Origin: Clostridia bacterium
GTDB lineage: Bacteria; Bacillota; Clostridia; Oscillospirales; Acutalibacteraceae
Direction of reading: 5' to 3'
Assembly: GCA_017466365.1 (NCBI GenBank)
Contig: JAFTUG010000007.1
Coordinates: 112,095 to 176,094 of the forward strand
Length of the DNA: 64,000 bases
Every line of letters starts with the position of its first letter. Within the stretch, counting starts at the first letter, position 1. A program made the translations under genes and the position numbers. Below the pieces are notes generated by a model. That model did no database searches. It was not told the DNA's origin and saw only the letters and a program-made list of their open reading frames with translations. Shown one piece after another: positions 26,980 to 36,582 of this stretch.

Positions 26980-28911
26980 TTGAAAAATATTTATTTTGTT
27001 CAGGCAGGCTTTGCGTTTGATAAATCCGTTTATCTGCCTTATGCAACGGGTACTATTGTTGCATACTGCAAAAGCCTTCCCGATATTGCAGCAGAATACG
27101 ATTTCAAGGAGATTATTTTCCGCAGAGACGATATCAATAAAATCGTTGACGGAATGGAATCTCCTTATATTGCTGCGTTTTCAACCTATGTTTGGAATGT
27201 TGAATTCAACAAGGCACTTGCAAAAGCGGTCAAGGAAAGATACCCCGAATGCATCATCATTTTCGGCGGTCACAGCGTTTCGGAAAGAATGGAATTTCTT
27301 GCCAAGGATTATATTGATATTCTGACTCTCGGCGAAGGCGAAGAGGTTACGGCAAGCCTTCTGCGCGCGCTTAAAAACGGCGATGATTTAAGCACATGCA
27401 ACGGCATCGCATACCGAGATGAAAGCGGTAACAGCATCCTCACCGCACCACATTGTCCCGAATCCGTTGAAAACTATCCTTCGCCTTATCTTACAGGGAT
27501 TTTCGATTCAATCATCGAAAAAAATCCCGATACAATGTTTGATACCATTATCGAAACAAATCGAGGCTGCCCCTATAACTGCGCATACTGCGACTGGAGC
27601 AACCACAAAAAGTTAAGGCTTTTCCCAATGGAAAAAGTCAAGGGCGAAATCAAATGGCTCTCCGAGCATAAAATCGAATACTGTTTCTGCGCCGATTCAA
27701 ACTTCGGTATGTTTGAACGTGACGTTGAAATTGCCGAATATATTGTTGAGCTAAACAAAAAAACGGGCTTCCCGAAGGTTTTCAGACCTTGCTACGAAAA
27801 AAACAGCGCAGAGAGAGTTTTCAAAATTTCCAAAACGCTCAACTCCAGAGGTCTTGATAAAGGTGCAACCATGGCATACCAAACTCTTTGCGATGAAGCA
27901 CTTAAAAATATAAACCGAAAAAATCTTACCATGGAGCATTTTTCGGGTCTTATGGCAGACTATACAAGAGCAAACATCCCCACTTATTCCGAGCTGATTC
28001 TCGGTCTGCCCGGTGAAACGGCGGAAAGCTTCTGTCAGGGGCTCTGCAAGCTTTTGAGAGCAGGTCAGCATAATTCAATAAGCGTTTATTACTGTGAGCT
28101 GCTTCCGAATGCGCCCATGTGTAAGCCCGATTACATGGAAAAATACCGTATTGAACCTATGAAGGTTCAATTTAATCATATTCATTCCGCAAGCGGCAGG
28201 AAAGACGGCATTCCCGAATATTCATACCTCGTCCGCTCAACGAGCACAATGCCCCGCGACGGCTGGGTATACGCAAATCTTTTCTCGATTTGCCTTCAAT
28301 GCTTCCACAGCCTCGGACTTTTCAGATATTTCGCAATTTATTCATACTATGAACTCGGCATTGACTACTATGATTTTTATAAAAAGCTTCTTGATTTCTG
28401 CCTTTCAGACGGCGGTCTTATAGGAAAGCTTTTCCGTGAGATAAAAGAAAAGCTGGACGGCTCTCTTGAGGGTGACTGGAATCACAGCAACCCCGTCTTC
28501 GGCAATATCACATGGTTTTTTGAAGAAGGTCTTTACCTTGAGATTCTTTATAACTTCAAGGAATTTGAAAAGCTTATCGAAAGCTTCATAAAGCCACTCG
28601 GAATCAGCGATAAAATATATCCCGAGCTTCGCAAATTCCAGATCAACGCAATCAAGCTGCCGTTTGAAGCAGGCAAAGAATTTGAATGCGCCTATGATTT
28701 TGCGGGTTATTTCCGTACTGTTGGTTCAGATAACGAAGTATCCTTAAAAAATCAGCCCGTTAAATATACTTTTACCGCACCGAAGGAATATGCGAACTGG
28801 ATTGACTTTGCAAAAGAAACCGTGTGGTACGGTCGCCGTAAAGGTGCAACACTTTACACAAACAATACGGCATCGGTAAACATTCAGAAAATTATTGCGA
28901 AAGGCTCGTGA
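26980..28911 (+). CDS. B12-binding-type radical SAM protein, long class, subclass N (copy N1)
   Basis: The 643-residue protein starts at a TTG one base after the previous stop. Residues 1-130 form a cobalamin-binding-like Rossmann domain (KNIYFVQ, FSTYVWNVEFNKALAKAVK, IIIFGGHSV, LGEGEE) without the cobalt-ligating DxHxxG. The radical SAM core carries CX3CX2C at Cys197/201/204 (TNRGCPYNCAYCDW). Two extra cysteines lie at 237 (CADSNFG) and 271 (PCYEKN). The C-terminal part has LILGLPGE, RAGQH and a helical region ending in WYGRRKGATLYT. Such enzymes use adenosyl radicals, often with methylcobalamin. Substrate unknown. Confidence 0.85.
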   Translation: MKNIYFVQAGFAFDKSVYLPYATGTIVAYCKSLPDIAAEYDFKEIIFRRDDINKIVDGMESPYIAAFSTYVWNVEFNKALAKAVKERYPECIIIFGGHSVSERMEFLAKDYIDILTLGEGEEVTASLLRALKNGDDLSTCNGIAYRDESGNSILTAPHCPESVENYPSPYLTGIFDSIIEKNPDTMFDTIIETNRGCPYNCAYCDWSNHKKLRLFPMEKVKGEIKWLSEHKIEYCFCADSNFGMFERDVEIAEYIVELNKKTGFPKVFRPCYEKNSAERVFKISKTLNSRGLDKGATMAYQTLCDEALKNINRKNLTMEHFSGLMADYTRANIPTYSELILGLPGETAESFCQGLCKLLRAGQHNSISVYYCELLPNAPMCKPDYMEKYRIEPMKVQFNHIHSASGRKDGIPEYSYLVRSTSTMPRDGWVYANLFSICLQCFHSLGLFRYFAIYSYYELGIDYYDFYKKLLDFCLSDGGLIGKLFREIKEKLDGSLEGDWNHSNPVFGNITWFFEEGLYLEILYNFKEFEKLIESFIKPLGISDKIYPELRKFQINAIKLPFEAGKEFECAYDFAGYFRTVGSDNEVSLKNQPVKYTFTAPKEYANWIDFAKETVWYGRRKGATLYTNNTASVNIQKIIAKGS

Positions 28912-28915
28912 CTTT

Positions 28916-30850
28916 TTGAAAAAAAATTTATATTTTTTTCAAGTGAATTATTCTTACGGTAAATCCGCCCATCTCCCATATACGGCGGGTCATATTTCCG
29001 CATACGCATTTGCGGATAAGGATGTTGCAGAAAACTACCGACTTGAAAATATATTTTTTCTTCGTGAACCGATTGACAGTCTCCTTGATAAAATCGAAAA
29101 TCCGTCCGTTGCGGCTTTTTCAACCTATATTTGGAATTGCAATTTCAACAAAGAGGTTGCAAGAAGGATAAAAGAAAAATATCCCGAATGCGTAGTTATC
29201 TTCGGCGGTCATCATGTGGCACCGGGCGGAGATATGCTTAACGACTGCCCTTATATCGATTATCTTCTTCACGGCGAAGGCGAAATAATTTTCCGCAGGC
29301 TTCTGCGTTCGTTAATCGGTCTTGAAAAAGCAGAAGAAATTCCCGGTATTTCATTGAGAACAGCCGACGGGATTCTCACAAATCCGCAGATGATATCCGA
29401 TGAATGCGATTTCCCCTCACCCTATCTTAACGGATATTTCGATAAGATTCTTGCCGAAAATCCCGATACAGATTTTATGGCACTTATCGAAACTTCAAGA
29501 GGCTGCCCGAATTCATGCGCTTATTGCGATTGGAGCAACATGAAATCAAAAATCCGAAAATTCCCGATTGAAAGAATTTACGGTGAGATTGAATGGCTCA
29601 GCGAAAGACATGTTTACGGTTTGGGAAGTGCCGATTCAAACTTCGGAATGTTCAAGCGTGACGAGGAAATAACCGATAAAATCGTTGAGGCAAAGAAAAA
29701 GCACGGATATCCGGTGGGTTTTCAGACTTCTTACGCAAAAAACAGTACCCGGACCGTTTTCAACATAGGTCTTAAGCTTGAAAAAGCAAGAATGAACAAA
29801 GGGATAACCCTTTCGTTTCAGTCTATGAGCAGAGAAACACTCAAAAACATCGGCAGAGAAAACATCAGCATCGAATACTACTCCGAGCTGATGGATTTAT
29901 ATAATAAAGCAGGCATCGCAACCTATACGGAGCTTATCATGGGGCTGCCGGGTGAAACTTATGAAAGCCTTGTTGACGGTGTGGACGAGCTTTTAAGGCT
30001 GGGTCAGCACAATTCTATTTATTTTCACAACTGCGAATGGCTGCCCTGCTCTATAATGGGGCAAAAAAATTATATTGAAAAATATAAAATCAAAGCCTCC
30101 CACATTCCGCTTCATCAGCCTCATAGAGAAACCGAGGATGCGAACGATATTCCCGAGGAATCAAGCATTGTCACCTCTACTTATTCAATGGATGAGAACG
30201 ACTGGAAAAAAATGAATCTTTTCTCCGCTGCGGTTCACTCCTGCCATCACATGGGGCTTTTGCAGTTTTTCGCTCTCTATCTTTATAATGAGGGCTTGTG
30301 TTCATACAAAGAATTTTATTCCTCGCTTCTTGATTTTGCACTTTCCCATCCTGATACAGTTATAGGCGCAGTGTTCAAAAAAATCGGTCAGAAGCTTGAC
30401 ATGGTTTTGAGTGAAACGGGCACATTATGCTGCACCGACGAAAGATTCGGCACCGTTCAGTGGCCGTTTGAGGAATATGCATATCTTTGCATGGTTTATG
30501 ATTATGAAAAATTCTACAGTGAAATTGACGAATTCCTTTCAGGCTTCGGAATAGAAAATGAAACATATATTCAGCTTTTCGGCTTCCAGAAAGCTATTAT
30601 AAAAAAGCCGTTTGACGAAACAATTCACATCGAGGCTTCATGTGATTTTGTTGACTATTTTATGAAGCTTCTCGACGGTAAAAAAGCGGAGCTGAAAAAA
30701 GAAAGCATTTGTCTTGATTTTGAGACAAAGCCCTTTGACTCATGGCATATGTTTGCCAGAATCGTTGCATGGTACGGAAGAAAAGACAGCTTCAGCACCT
30801 ATATAAAGCAAGCACATTTGAAACGGAGTAATTCAGAAAATGTTAAGTAA
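28916..30850 (+). CDS. B12-binding-type radical SAM protein, long class, subclass S (copy S1)
   Basis: The 644-residue paralogue has the same layout. The TTG at 28916 aligns the product with its siblings (KKNLYFFQVNYS) and places the cluster cysteines at 197/201/204, as in copy N1, so I reject the longer reading from 28895. The motif is TSRGCPNSCAYCDW. The positions of the two subclass-N cysteines are Ser (GSADSNFG) and Ser (QTSYAKN). The tail WYGRKDSFSTYIKQ differs from subclass N. It begins four bases after the N1 stop and its end overlaps N2. It lacks the cobalt-ligating His motif. Confidence 0.83.
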   Translation: MKKNLYFFQVNYSYGKSAHLPYTAGHISAYAFADKDVAENYRLENIFFLREPIDSLLDKIENPSVAAFSTYIWNCNFNKEVARRIKEKYPECVVIFGGHHVAPGGDMLNDCPYIDYLLHGEGEIIFRRLLRSLIGLEKAEEIPGISLRTADGILTNPQMISDECDFPSPYLNGYFDKILAENPDTDFMALIETSRGCPNSCAYCDWSNMKSKIRKFPIERIYGEIEWLSERHVYGLGSADSNFGMFKRDEEITDKIVEAKKKHGYPVGFQTSYAKNSTRTVFNIGLKLEKARMNKGITLSFQSMSRETLKNIGRENISIEYYSELMDLYNKAGIATYTELIMGLPGETYESLVDGVDELLRLGQHNSIYFHNCEWLPCSIMGQKNYIEKYKIKASHIPLHQPHRETEDANDIPEESSIVTSTYSMDENDWKKMNLFSAAVHSCHHMGLLQFFALYLYNEGLCSYKEFYSSLLDFALSHPDTVIGAVFKKIGQKLDMVLSETGTLCCTDERFGTVQWPFEEYAYLCMVYDYEKFYSEIDEFLSGFGIENETYIQLFGFQKAIIKKPFDETIHIEASCDFVDYFMKLLDGKKAELKKESICLDFETKPFDSWHMFARIVAWYGRKDSFSTYIKQAHLKRSNSENVK

Positions 30851-32765
30851 CAAGGTTTATTTGGTTCAGGTTAACGTAACATACAGCGACTATATTGCTT
30901 ACCTGCCTTATGCGGCGGGATGCATAGCTGCGTATGCGTGGAACGATACGGAAATCAAAGAAAATTTTGAATTGGCGGATATTCTTTACATGCGCCTCAC
31001 GGTTGAAGAATCACTGAAAAAAATCAAAGACCCTGCAGTAGTGGGCTTTTCCTGCTATATTTGGAACACGGAATATAACCTTCTTCTTGCCAAAATGATA
31101 AAGGAGAAATATCCCGACTGCATAATTGTTTTCGGCGGCCATAACGTTCCCGACGACACATCATTGCTCGAAAAGCATGACTTCATCGATGTTCTCATGC
31201 ATTCTGAAGGCGAAGAACCGTTCACAATGCTGCTCAAGGCACTCAAAAACAACGCCTCTTTTTCATCAATACCCGATATATCGTATAGGGGTACAGACAG
31301 TATTGTTACAACCGAGAAAAAGCGCATTTATGATATAACAAACTATCCTTCACCGTATGCCGCAGGGCTGTTTGACCGTATGCTTGAAGAATATCCCTCG
31401 ATAGGATTCCATGCAACGCTCGAAACCAACAGAGGCTGCCCCTACTCCTGCGCCTTCTGTGATTGGTGCTTTACAAAGAAAATACGTCTCTTCCCCATGG
31501 AAAGAATCAAAAGCGATATAGAATGGATTTCAGAGCATAAAATCCCCTATTGCTACTGCGCAGATGCAAATTTCGGAATAGAGAAACGTGATATCGAAAC
31601 CGCAAACTATGTTCTGGAAATGAAAAACAAAAACGGTTATCCGCAGGTATTCAAGCCCTGCTATGCCAAAAACAGCGATGATACCGTTTTTGAAATAGGC
31701 AAAATTCTCAATCACAGCGGCATCGACAAGGGTGTTACCCTTGCTTATCAGTCGCTTGACCCGCATACTCTTGAAAACATAGGAAGAAAAAATCTGACTC
31801 TTGAGCATTATTCTGACCTGACGGCAAAATATGCCGAAGAAAAGATACCGACATATACGGAGCTTATTCTCGGTCTGCCCGGAGAAACATACGAAACCTT
31901 CTGTGAGGGCTTATGCCGTCTGCTTGAAAACGGACAGCATAATTCCATGACGGTTTATACATGCCAGGTATACTGCAACTCCCCTATTGCAAGCAAGGAT
32001 TTTGTTGAAAAATACGGTATTCGCTGGGAGCGTCAGCCGCTTCACGGCATTCACTACCCCGCAAACTTCAACGGTGTTCAGGAATACTACGATGTTGTTG
32101 TTGAAACCAAAGATATGACCAAAGAAAAATGGGTCAAGGCAAATATGTTTTCCGTATGCCTGCAGAGCTTTCATCATCTCGGATTGCTTCGCTGCTTTGC
32201 TCTTTACGCAAGACATGAGCTTGGCATGAGCTACTACGATTTCTATAACAGCCTGCTCGATTATATTTTCAGCGATAAATCCAAGTATATCTATAAGCTT
32301 TTTGAAGAAATCCGTTGGAAAACGGAAAACACCGAAGTTTCCGACTGGTGCTATCAAAAGGATATATTCAGCAAGGTCGGCTGGTATTTTGAAGAAGGAA
32401 TTTTCCTTGATTTAATATATAACAGAGAAAAATTTTGGCCTGACATCGAGGACTTCATAAAATCGCTCGGCATTGACGATGAAATTTATGATGAGCTCCT
32501 GATATATCAGAAGAAAATACTTCGCCTTCCGAATACCGATACAGTTGAAATAGAATCAAAATATGATTTCTACAGCTATTTTGAGAATATATATGATGAC
32601 CGTTATTCTCCTCTTGAAAAGAAAGCCGTTAAGCTGAAAATCAAGCTTGAAAAGCAGATTGATAACTGGTCGGATTATGCAAGAGAAATTATCTGGTTCG
32701 GAAAAAGACGCAGTGCAACACTTTGCACCAATTCCAGAGAAACCGTTGAAATCAGTTACATTTAA
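30840..32765 (+). CDS. B12-binding-type radical SAM protein, long class, subclass N (copy N2)
   Basis: The 641-residue paralogue starts at an ATG overlapping S1 by 11 bases. The cluster motif TNRGCPYSCAFCDW places cysteines at 200/204/207. The subclass-N cysteines are at 240 (CADANFG) and 274 (PCYAKN), again exactly 34 residues apart. It has the shared LILGLPGE, NGQHNS and HLGLLRCFALY segments, and ends WFGKRRSATLCTN. It carries more cysteines than its siblings (DWCF and VYCNSP). Function as for N1: radical chemistry on an unknown substrate. Confidence 0.85.
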   Translation: MLSNKVYLVQVNVTYSDYIAYLPYAAGCIAAYAWNDTEIKENFELADILYMRLTVEESLKKIKDPAVVGFSCYIWNTEYNLLLAKMIKEKYPDCIIVFGGHNVPDDTSLLEKHDFIDVLMHSEGEEPFTMLLKALKNNASFSSIPDISYRGTDSIVTTEKKRIYDITNYPSPYAAGLFDRMLEEYPSIGFHATLETNRGCPYSCAFCDWCFTKKIRLFPMERIKSDIEWISEHKIPYCYCADANFGIEKRDIETANYVLEMKNKNGYPQVFKPCYAKNSDDTVFEIGKILNHSGIDKGVTLAYQSLDPHTLENIGRKNLTLEHYSDLTAKYAEEKIPTYTELILGLPGETYETFCEGLCRLLENGQHNSMTVYTCQVYCNSPIASKDFVEKYGIRWERQPLHGIHYPANFNGVQEYYDVVVETKDMTKEKWVKANMFSVCLQSFHHLGLLRCFALYARHELGMSYYDFYNSLLDYIFSDKSKYIYKLFEEIRWKTENTEVSDWCYQKDIFSKVGWYFEEGIFLDLIYNREKFWPDIEDFIKSLGIDDEIYDELLIYQKKILRLPNTDTVEIESKYDFYSYFENIYDDRYSPLEKKAVKLKIKLEKQIDNWSDYAREIIWFGKRRSATLCTNSRETVEISYI

Positions 32766-32779
32766 TAAGGAGGAACGAA

Positions 32780-34612
32780 ATGAAGGCTTTATTACTTTTT
32801 CCTCCGCAATGGACTCCGAATTCTCCCTATCTTGCTCTTCCGCTGCTCTCTGCACAGCTTAAAAAACACGGCATAGATGCCGAGATAAGAGATATTAACA
32901 TTGAGTTTTTTAATCATATCCTTACCAAAAAGAATCTTTGCGAAAAGCTTGATGAAGCAAAAAGAATTCTCGGTTCACTTAAAAAGACCGTAACGGAGAA
33001 TTATCCCGATGCAATAAGCAAGTTCGGCTCATATTCCCCCGAAGAAAAAACAATGCTTCTTAAGTTCAAACGCATTTCCGAGGTTCTCGGCGGAGAGGTT
33101 GATACCGAAAAAGCAATAAACGACTGCGAATCCGCTGTTAACGTCCTCAAAAGCAAGGATGAATTTTATAATCCGGAGACCTTGTTTTCGGCAAAAAAGA
33201 CAATTCAGGATGCGCTGAAAATTGCATCACTTCCTTTTGCACCCAACGAAATAATTTACGATAACTATTTTTCAAATCCTGTTTATAAATTGGACTGGGT
33301 CAATATCGACCTTCAATGTAAAGACCGCTCGGTCAATATGTTTATCGAATATTACGAAGAGATAATCAAAAGCTTTTCATTCGATAAATACGATATGATT
33401 TGCATTTCAGTACCTGATTTAAGCCAAATCATACCCGCTTTTACTCTTTCTCTTCTTTTGAAAAAAACTGCCGGTATTCCCGTTTCAATCGGCGGAAATT
33501 ACATCACGCAGAATAAGACCGATTTTATGAATCACCCTGAAATTTTCGGTGAATACTGCGATTATCTTATGGTCGGCGACGGAGAGTGCTCCATAGTTGA
33601 GTTTTCCGAATTCCTGATGAAAAAAAGAGAGATTTCCGAGGTTTCTAACCTCATGTATTTTAACGGAGAATGTGTTTTATGCAATTCTCCCGCCAAAGAG
33701 CTTGATTTCGGCGAGGTGGCATATGCTGATTTTGATTCTCTTGATTTATCTCTCTATTTTTCGCCCGAAACGGTTATTCCCATGCAGCTTTCAAAAGGCT
33801 GCTACTGGGGAAAATGCACCTTCTGCGATTACTATTTCGGTCAGCAATGCTATGATACTAAATCAATTCCTGCCGTTATTGATGAAATAAAGTATTTTAT
33901 CAACAAATATAACGTTCATCACTTTTTGTTTATAGATGAGGCAGTTCCTCCCAAATACTATAACGCGCTTGCAAATTCCATTCTGGAAAACAACCTCGAA
34001 ATATATTTTTATTCTTTTGTCCGCCTTGAAAAAGGCTTCACAAAAGAGATACTGCAAAACCTTTACCGTGCAGGCATGAGAATAGGACTTTGGGGATATG
34101 AAGCATGGTCTGAAAGAGTAATGAAAATGATGAACAAGGGCATAGACCTTTCGGAACGCATAAGGATTTTAAAAGATGCCGCCGATGCGGGGCTGTGGAA
34201 CAACGTTCTCTTTATCATGGGATATCCTACCGAAACTCTTGAGGAAATTCAAAAAACAATCGCCGTTATGTATGAGAACAGAAATATTGTTCACAGCTGT
34301 ACGCCGTCAAATTTCTCCCTCAAGAAAAATGCCATTCTTATGAAGTTTATCGGTCAGAACGGTCTGCTCGGTTTTGAAACAAACGGTGAGTTTTATACGG
34401 TTCTTAAAGATAAAATTGAGGGTATTCCTCAATCTGAACGGCGTGAGATAAGAAGAAAATTCCATTCGGATTATATTGAAGCTAACAAACATTGCCTTTG
34501 GCCCATCAATTATTCCGATACGGATCATATTCTGCTTTATCTCTCAAAATACACATGTGATTATGTGAGCAATTACCGTTCCGAAAGAAATATCTGTCTT
34601 CAGTTCAGATAA
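32780..34612 (+). CDS. B12-binding-type radical SAM protein, short class (copy A1)
   Basis: The 610-residue protein is from a different subfamily. It starts KALLLFPPQWTPNSPYLALPLLSAQL. A mostly helical insert of roughly 160 residues (about 45-205) interrupts the cobalamin-binding-like fold, which resumes at DMICISVPDLSQ, SIGGNYIT and VGDGE. The radical SAM motif is GCYWGKCTFC: Cys341, Cys346, Cys349, a CX4CX2C spacing rather than the usual CX3CX2C. FIDEAVPPKYYN and SDTDHILLYLSKY follow. GGAGG precedes its ATG. Related spacing occurs in peptide-modifying radical SAM proteins, but the substrate here is unknown. Confidence 0.83.
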   Translation: MKALLLFPPQWTPNSPYLALPLLSAQLKKHGIDAEIRDINIEFFNHILTKKNLCEKLDEAKRILGSLKKTVTENYPDAISKFGSYSPEEKTMLLKFKRISEVLGGEVDTEKAINDCESAVNVLKSKDEFYNPETLFSAKKTIQDALKIASLPFAPNEIIYDNYFSNPVYKLDWVNIDLQCKDRSVNMFIEYYEEIIKSFSFDKYDMICISVPDLSQIIPAFTLSLLLKKTAGIPVSIGGNYITQNKTDFMNHPEIFGEYCDYLMVGDGECSIVEFSEFLMKKREISEVSNLMYFNGECVLCNSPAKELDFGEVAYADFDSLDLSLYFSPETVIPMQLSKGCYWGKCTFCDYYFGQQCYDTKSIPAVIDEIKYFINKYNVHHFLFIDEAVPPKYYNALANSILENNLEIYFYSFVRLEKGFTKEILQNLYRAGMRIGLWGYEAWSERVMKMMNKGIDLSERIRILKDAADAGLWNNVLFIMGYPTETLEEIQKTIAVMYENRNIVHSCTPSNFSLKKNAILMKFIGQNGLLGFETNGEFYTVLKDKIEGIPQSERREIRRKFHSDYIEANKHCLWPINYSDTDHILLYLSKYTCDYVSNYRSERNICLQFR

Positions 34613-34640
34613 AAGAAATTCAGATAATTGGTGAATAAAA

Positions 34641-36566
34641 ATGAAAAACATCTACATGGTACAGGCATCAAACACCTATTCCGGCAACGGCTTCAAAGCG
34701 GCATATCTTCCGTATGCGGCAGGGCTTCTTATTGCCTATGCCTTTACCGACAAAAAAATCAAAGACAATTATGAATTCAAGCGCTTTGTTTTTACCCGTG
34801 AAAGCACCGCTGATGCCGTTCGCAGCATGGAAAATCCTGCGGTTGTAGGCTTTTCAAACTACATATGGAACACACAGTATAATCTTGTTCTTGCTGAAAA
34901 AATAAAGGCAAAATTTCCTGAATGCATTATCGTTTTCGGCGGACACAACATCCCGCCCGACAGTTCATTCCTTAAGAAATATCCGTTTATCGATTTTCTT
35001 ATTCATGCCGAAGGTGAAGAATCTTTCCGTTCTCTTCTTCTTGAAGCGCTTGAGAATAAGCCTGATTATTCCGAAATAAGCAACCTTTCCTACCGCATAA
35101 GCGATTCTGAATGCGCAACCACACCGAGTAAGATTTTTGACAGAACAGATTGTCCCTCTCCTTATCTTACAGGTCTGTTTGATAAGATTTTTGAAGAAAA
35201 TCCTGATATGCAGCTTGATGCCATACTTGAAACAAGCAGAGGCTGCCCGAACTCATGCGCTTACTGCGACTGGGGCTGCAACGGTCAAAGAATAAAGCTT
35301 TTCCCTATTGAGAGAGTTCTTGCCGAAATTGATTGGCTTGCTGCACATAAGGTAAAGTTTATCTGGGGTGCGGATGCCAACTTCGGTGCATATAAGCGAG
35401 ACCTTGAAATAGTTGACCATTTCATTAAAGTGCGTGAAAAAACGGGATATCCCGAGAGAATACGCACTAACTACGCCATGAATAATCCTGACCGTGTTTT
35501 TGAAATAAGCCGCAAGCTTGAAAAATTCGGCTTAAGCAAGGAAGGCGCAACCCTTTCATTCCAGAGCCTTGACCCGACGGTGCTTGAAAATATCGGCAGA
35601 AAAAACATGAGCATGGATAAATTCAGCAGCCTTCTTTCTATGTACAAAAAAGCGGGGGTTACCACTTATTCCGAACTCATAGTAGGTTTACCGGGAGAAA
35701 CATACGAAAGCTTCTGCAAAGGCATAGGAATGCTTCTTGCCGCAGGTCAGCACAGACTTATAACGGTTTACAACTGCGAAATTCTTCCGAATTCTCCCAT
35801 GGCTGCACCCGAATACATCAAAAAGCACGGCATTAAAACCGCCGACATTGTTTATCTGACCGCTCACAGCGAAACAGATAAAGAAATTCAGGAAAGAACC
35901 AGGTACGTTATCGGCACAAACACCATGCCCACCGAGGACTGGATTGCCTGCAATATTTTCACATGCTTTGAGGAGTCATACCACCATTACGGCATTCTCA
36001 AATTCATTGCAATATATCTTTACCACGAGCTTGGAATCCCCTATGAAAAATTTTATAACAGCATAATAGATTTTGCAAAATCGAACAAGGATTCAATCGG
36101 ATACTCCGTTTATGAAAAGCTTTATAATTTCTTTAAATCCGTTTCTCTTGAAAAACCCATAAAGCTTTATGCAAACGAGATTTACGGCAATATTACTTGG
36201 ATTCCGAAAAATGTTGCACATCTTGACACAATCTACCGTCTTGATGACTACTATAAAGAAATCAAGCCTCTGCTTATTTCTCTCGGAGTTTCTGAAGATG
36301 ATGCAGAGGAGCTTATCAAATACCAGAAAACAGCCCTCAAGCTTCCGAACAGAAACAATTTCACCGAAGATTTCAAAAAGAACTGGCACGAATATTTTTC
36401 AAGCATTCTTGCTGATTCATATATTCCCCTTATTAATAAAAACAACCGTGTTTCGGTTAACAACAACTCCATTCCGACCGACTGGAAAACCTACGCACAG
36501 GAGTCAACATGGTTCGGAAAGAACGGCGTAACATTCAATCCGGGAATAAGCGCAGAAGATATCTGA
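34641..36566 (+). CDS. B12-binding-type radical SAM protein, long class, subclass S (copy S2)
   Basis: The 641-residue paralogue has KNIYMVQASNTY at the start, IIVFGGHNIPP in the cobalamin-like domain, and TSRGCPNSCAYCDW with Cys202/206/209. The subclass-N cysteines are replaced (WGADANFG and RTNYAMN). LIVGLPGE and AAGQH follow, and the protein ends WFGKNGVTFNPG. A 28-base gap separates it from A1, with only a GGTG-type ribosome site. Its neighbours downstream are the two redox genes. Confidence 0.84.
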   Translation: MKNIYMVQASNTYSGNGFKAAYLPYAAGLLIAYAFTDKKIKDNYEFKRFVFTRESTADAVRSMENPAVVGFSNYIWNTQYNLVLAEKIKAKFPECIIVFGGHNIPPDSSFLKKYPFIDFLIHAEGEESFRSLLLEALENKPDYSEISNLSYRISDSECATTPSKIFDRTDCPSPYLTGLFDKIFEENPDMQLDAILETSRGCPNSCAYCDWGCNGQRIKLFPIERVLAEIDWLAAHKVKFIWGADANFGAYKRDLEIVDHFIKVREKTGYPERIRTNYAMNNPDRVFEISRKLEKFGLSKEGATLSFQSLDPTVLENIGRKNMSMDKFSSLLSMYKKAGVTTYSELIVGLPGETYESFCKGIGMLLAAGQHRLITVYNCEILPNSPMAAPEYIKKHGIKTADIVYLTAHSETDKEIQERTRYVIGTNTMPTEDWIACNIFTCFEESYHHYGILKFIAIYLYHELGIPYEKFYNSIIDFAKSNKDSIGYSVYEKLYNFFKSVSLEKPIKLYANEIYGNITWIPKNVAHLDTIYRLDDYYKEIKPLLISLGVSEDDAEELIKYQKTALKLPNRNNFTEDFKKNWHEYFSSILADSYIPLINKNNRVSVNNNSIPTDWKTYAQESTWFGKNGVTFNPGISAEDI

Positions 36567-36582
36567 AAGGAGCAATTTCCGC

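Noticed and set aside
28895-28915. Earlier start for radical SAM copy S1
   Set aside because: It overlaps the previous stop and would shift the cluster cysteines out of register with the sibling copy N1.
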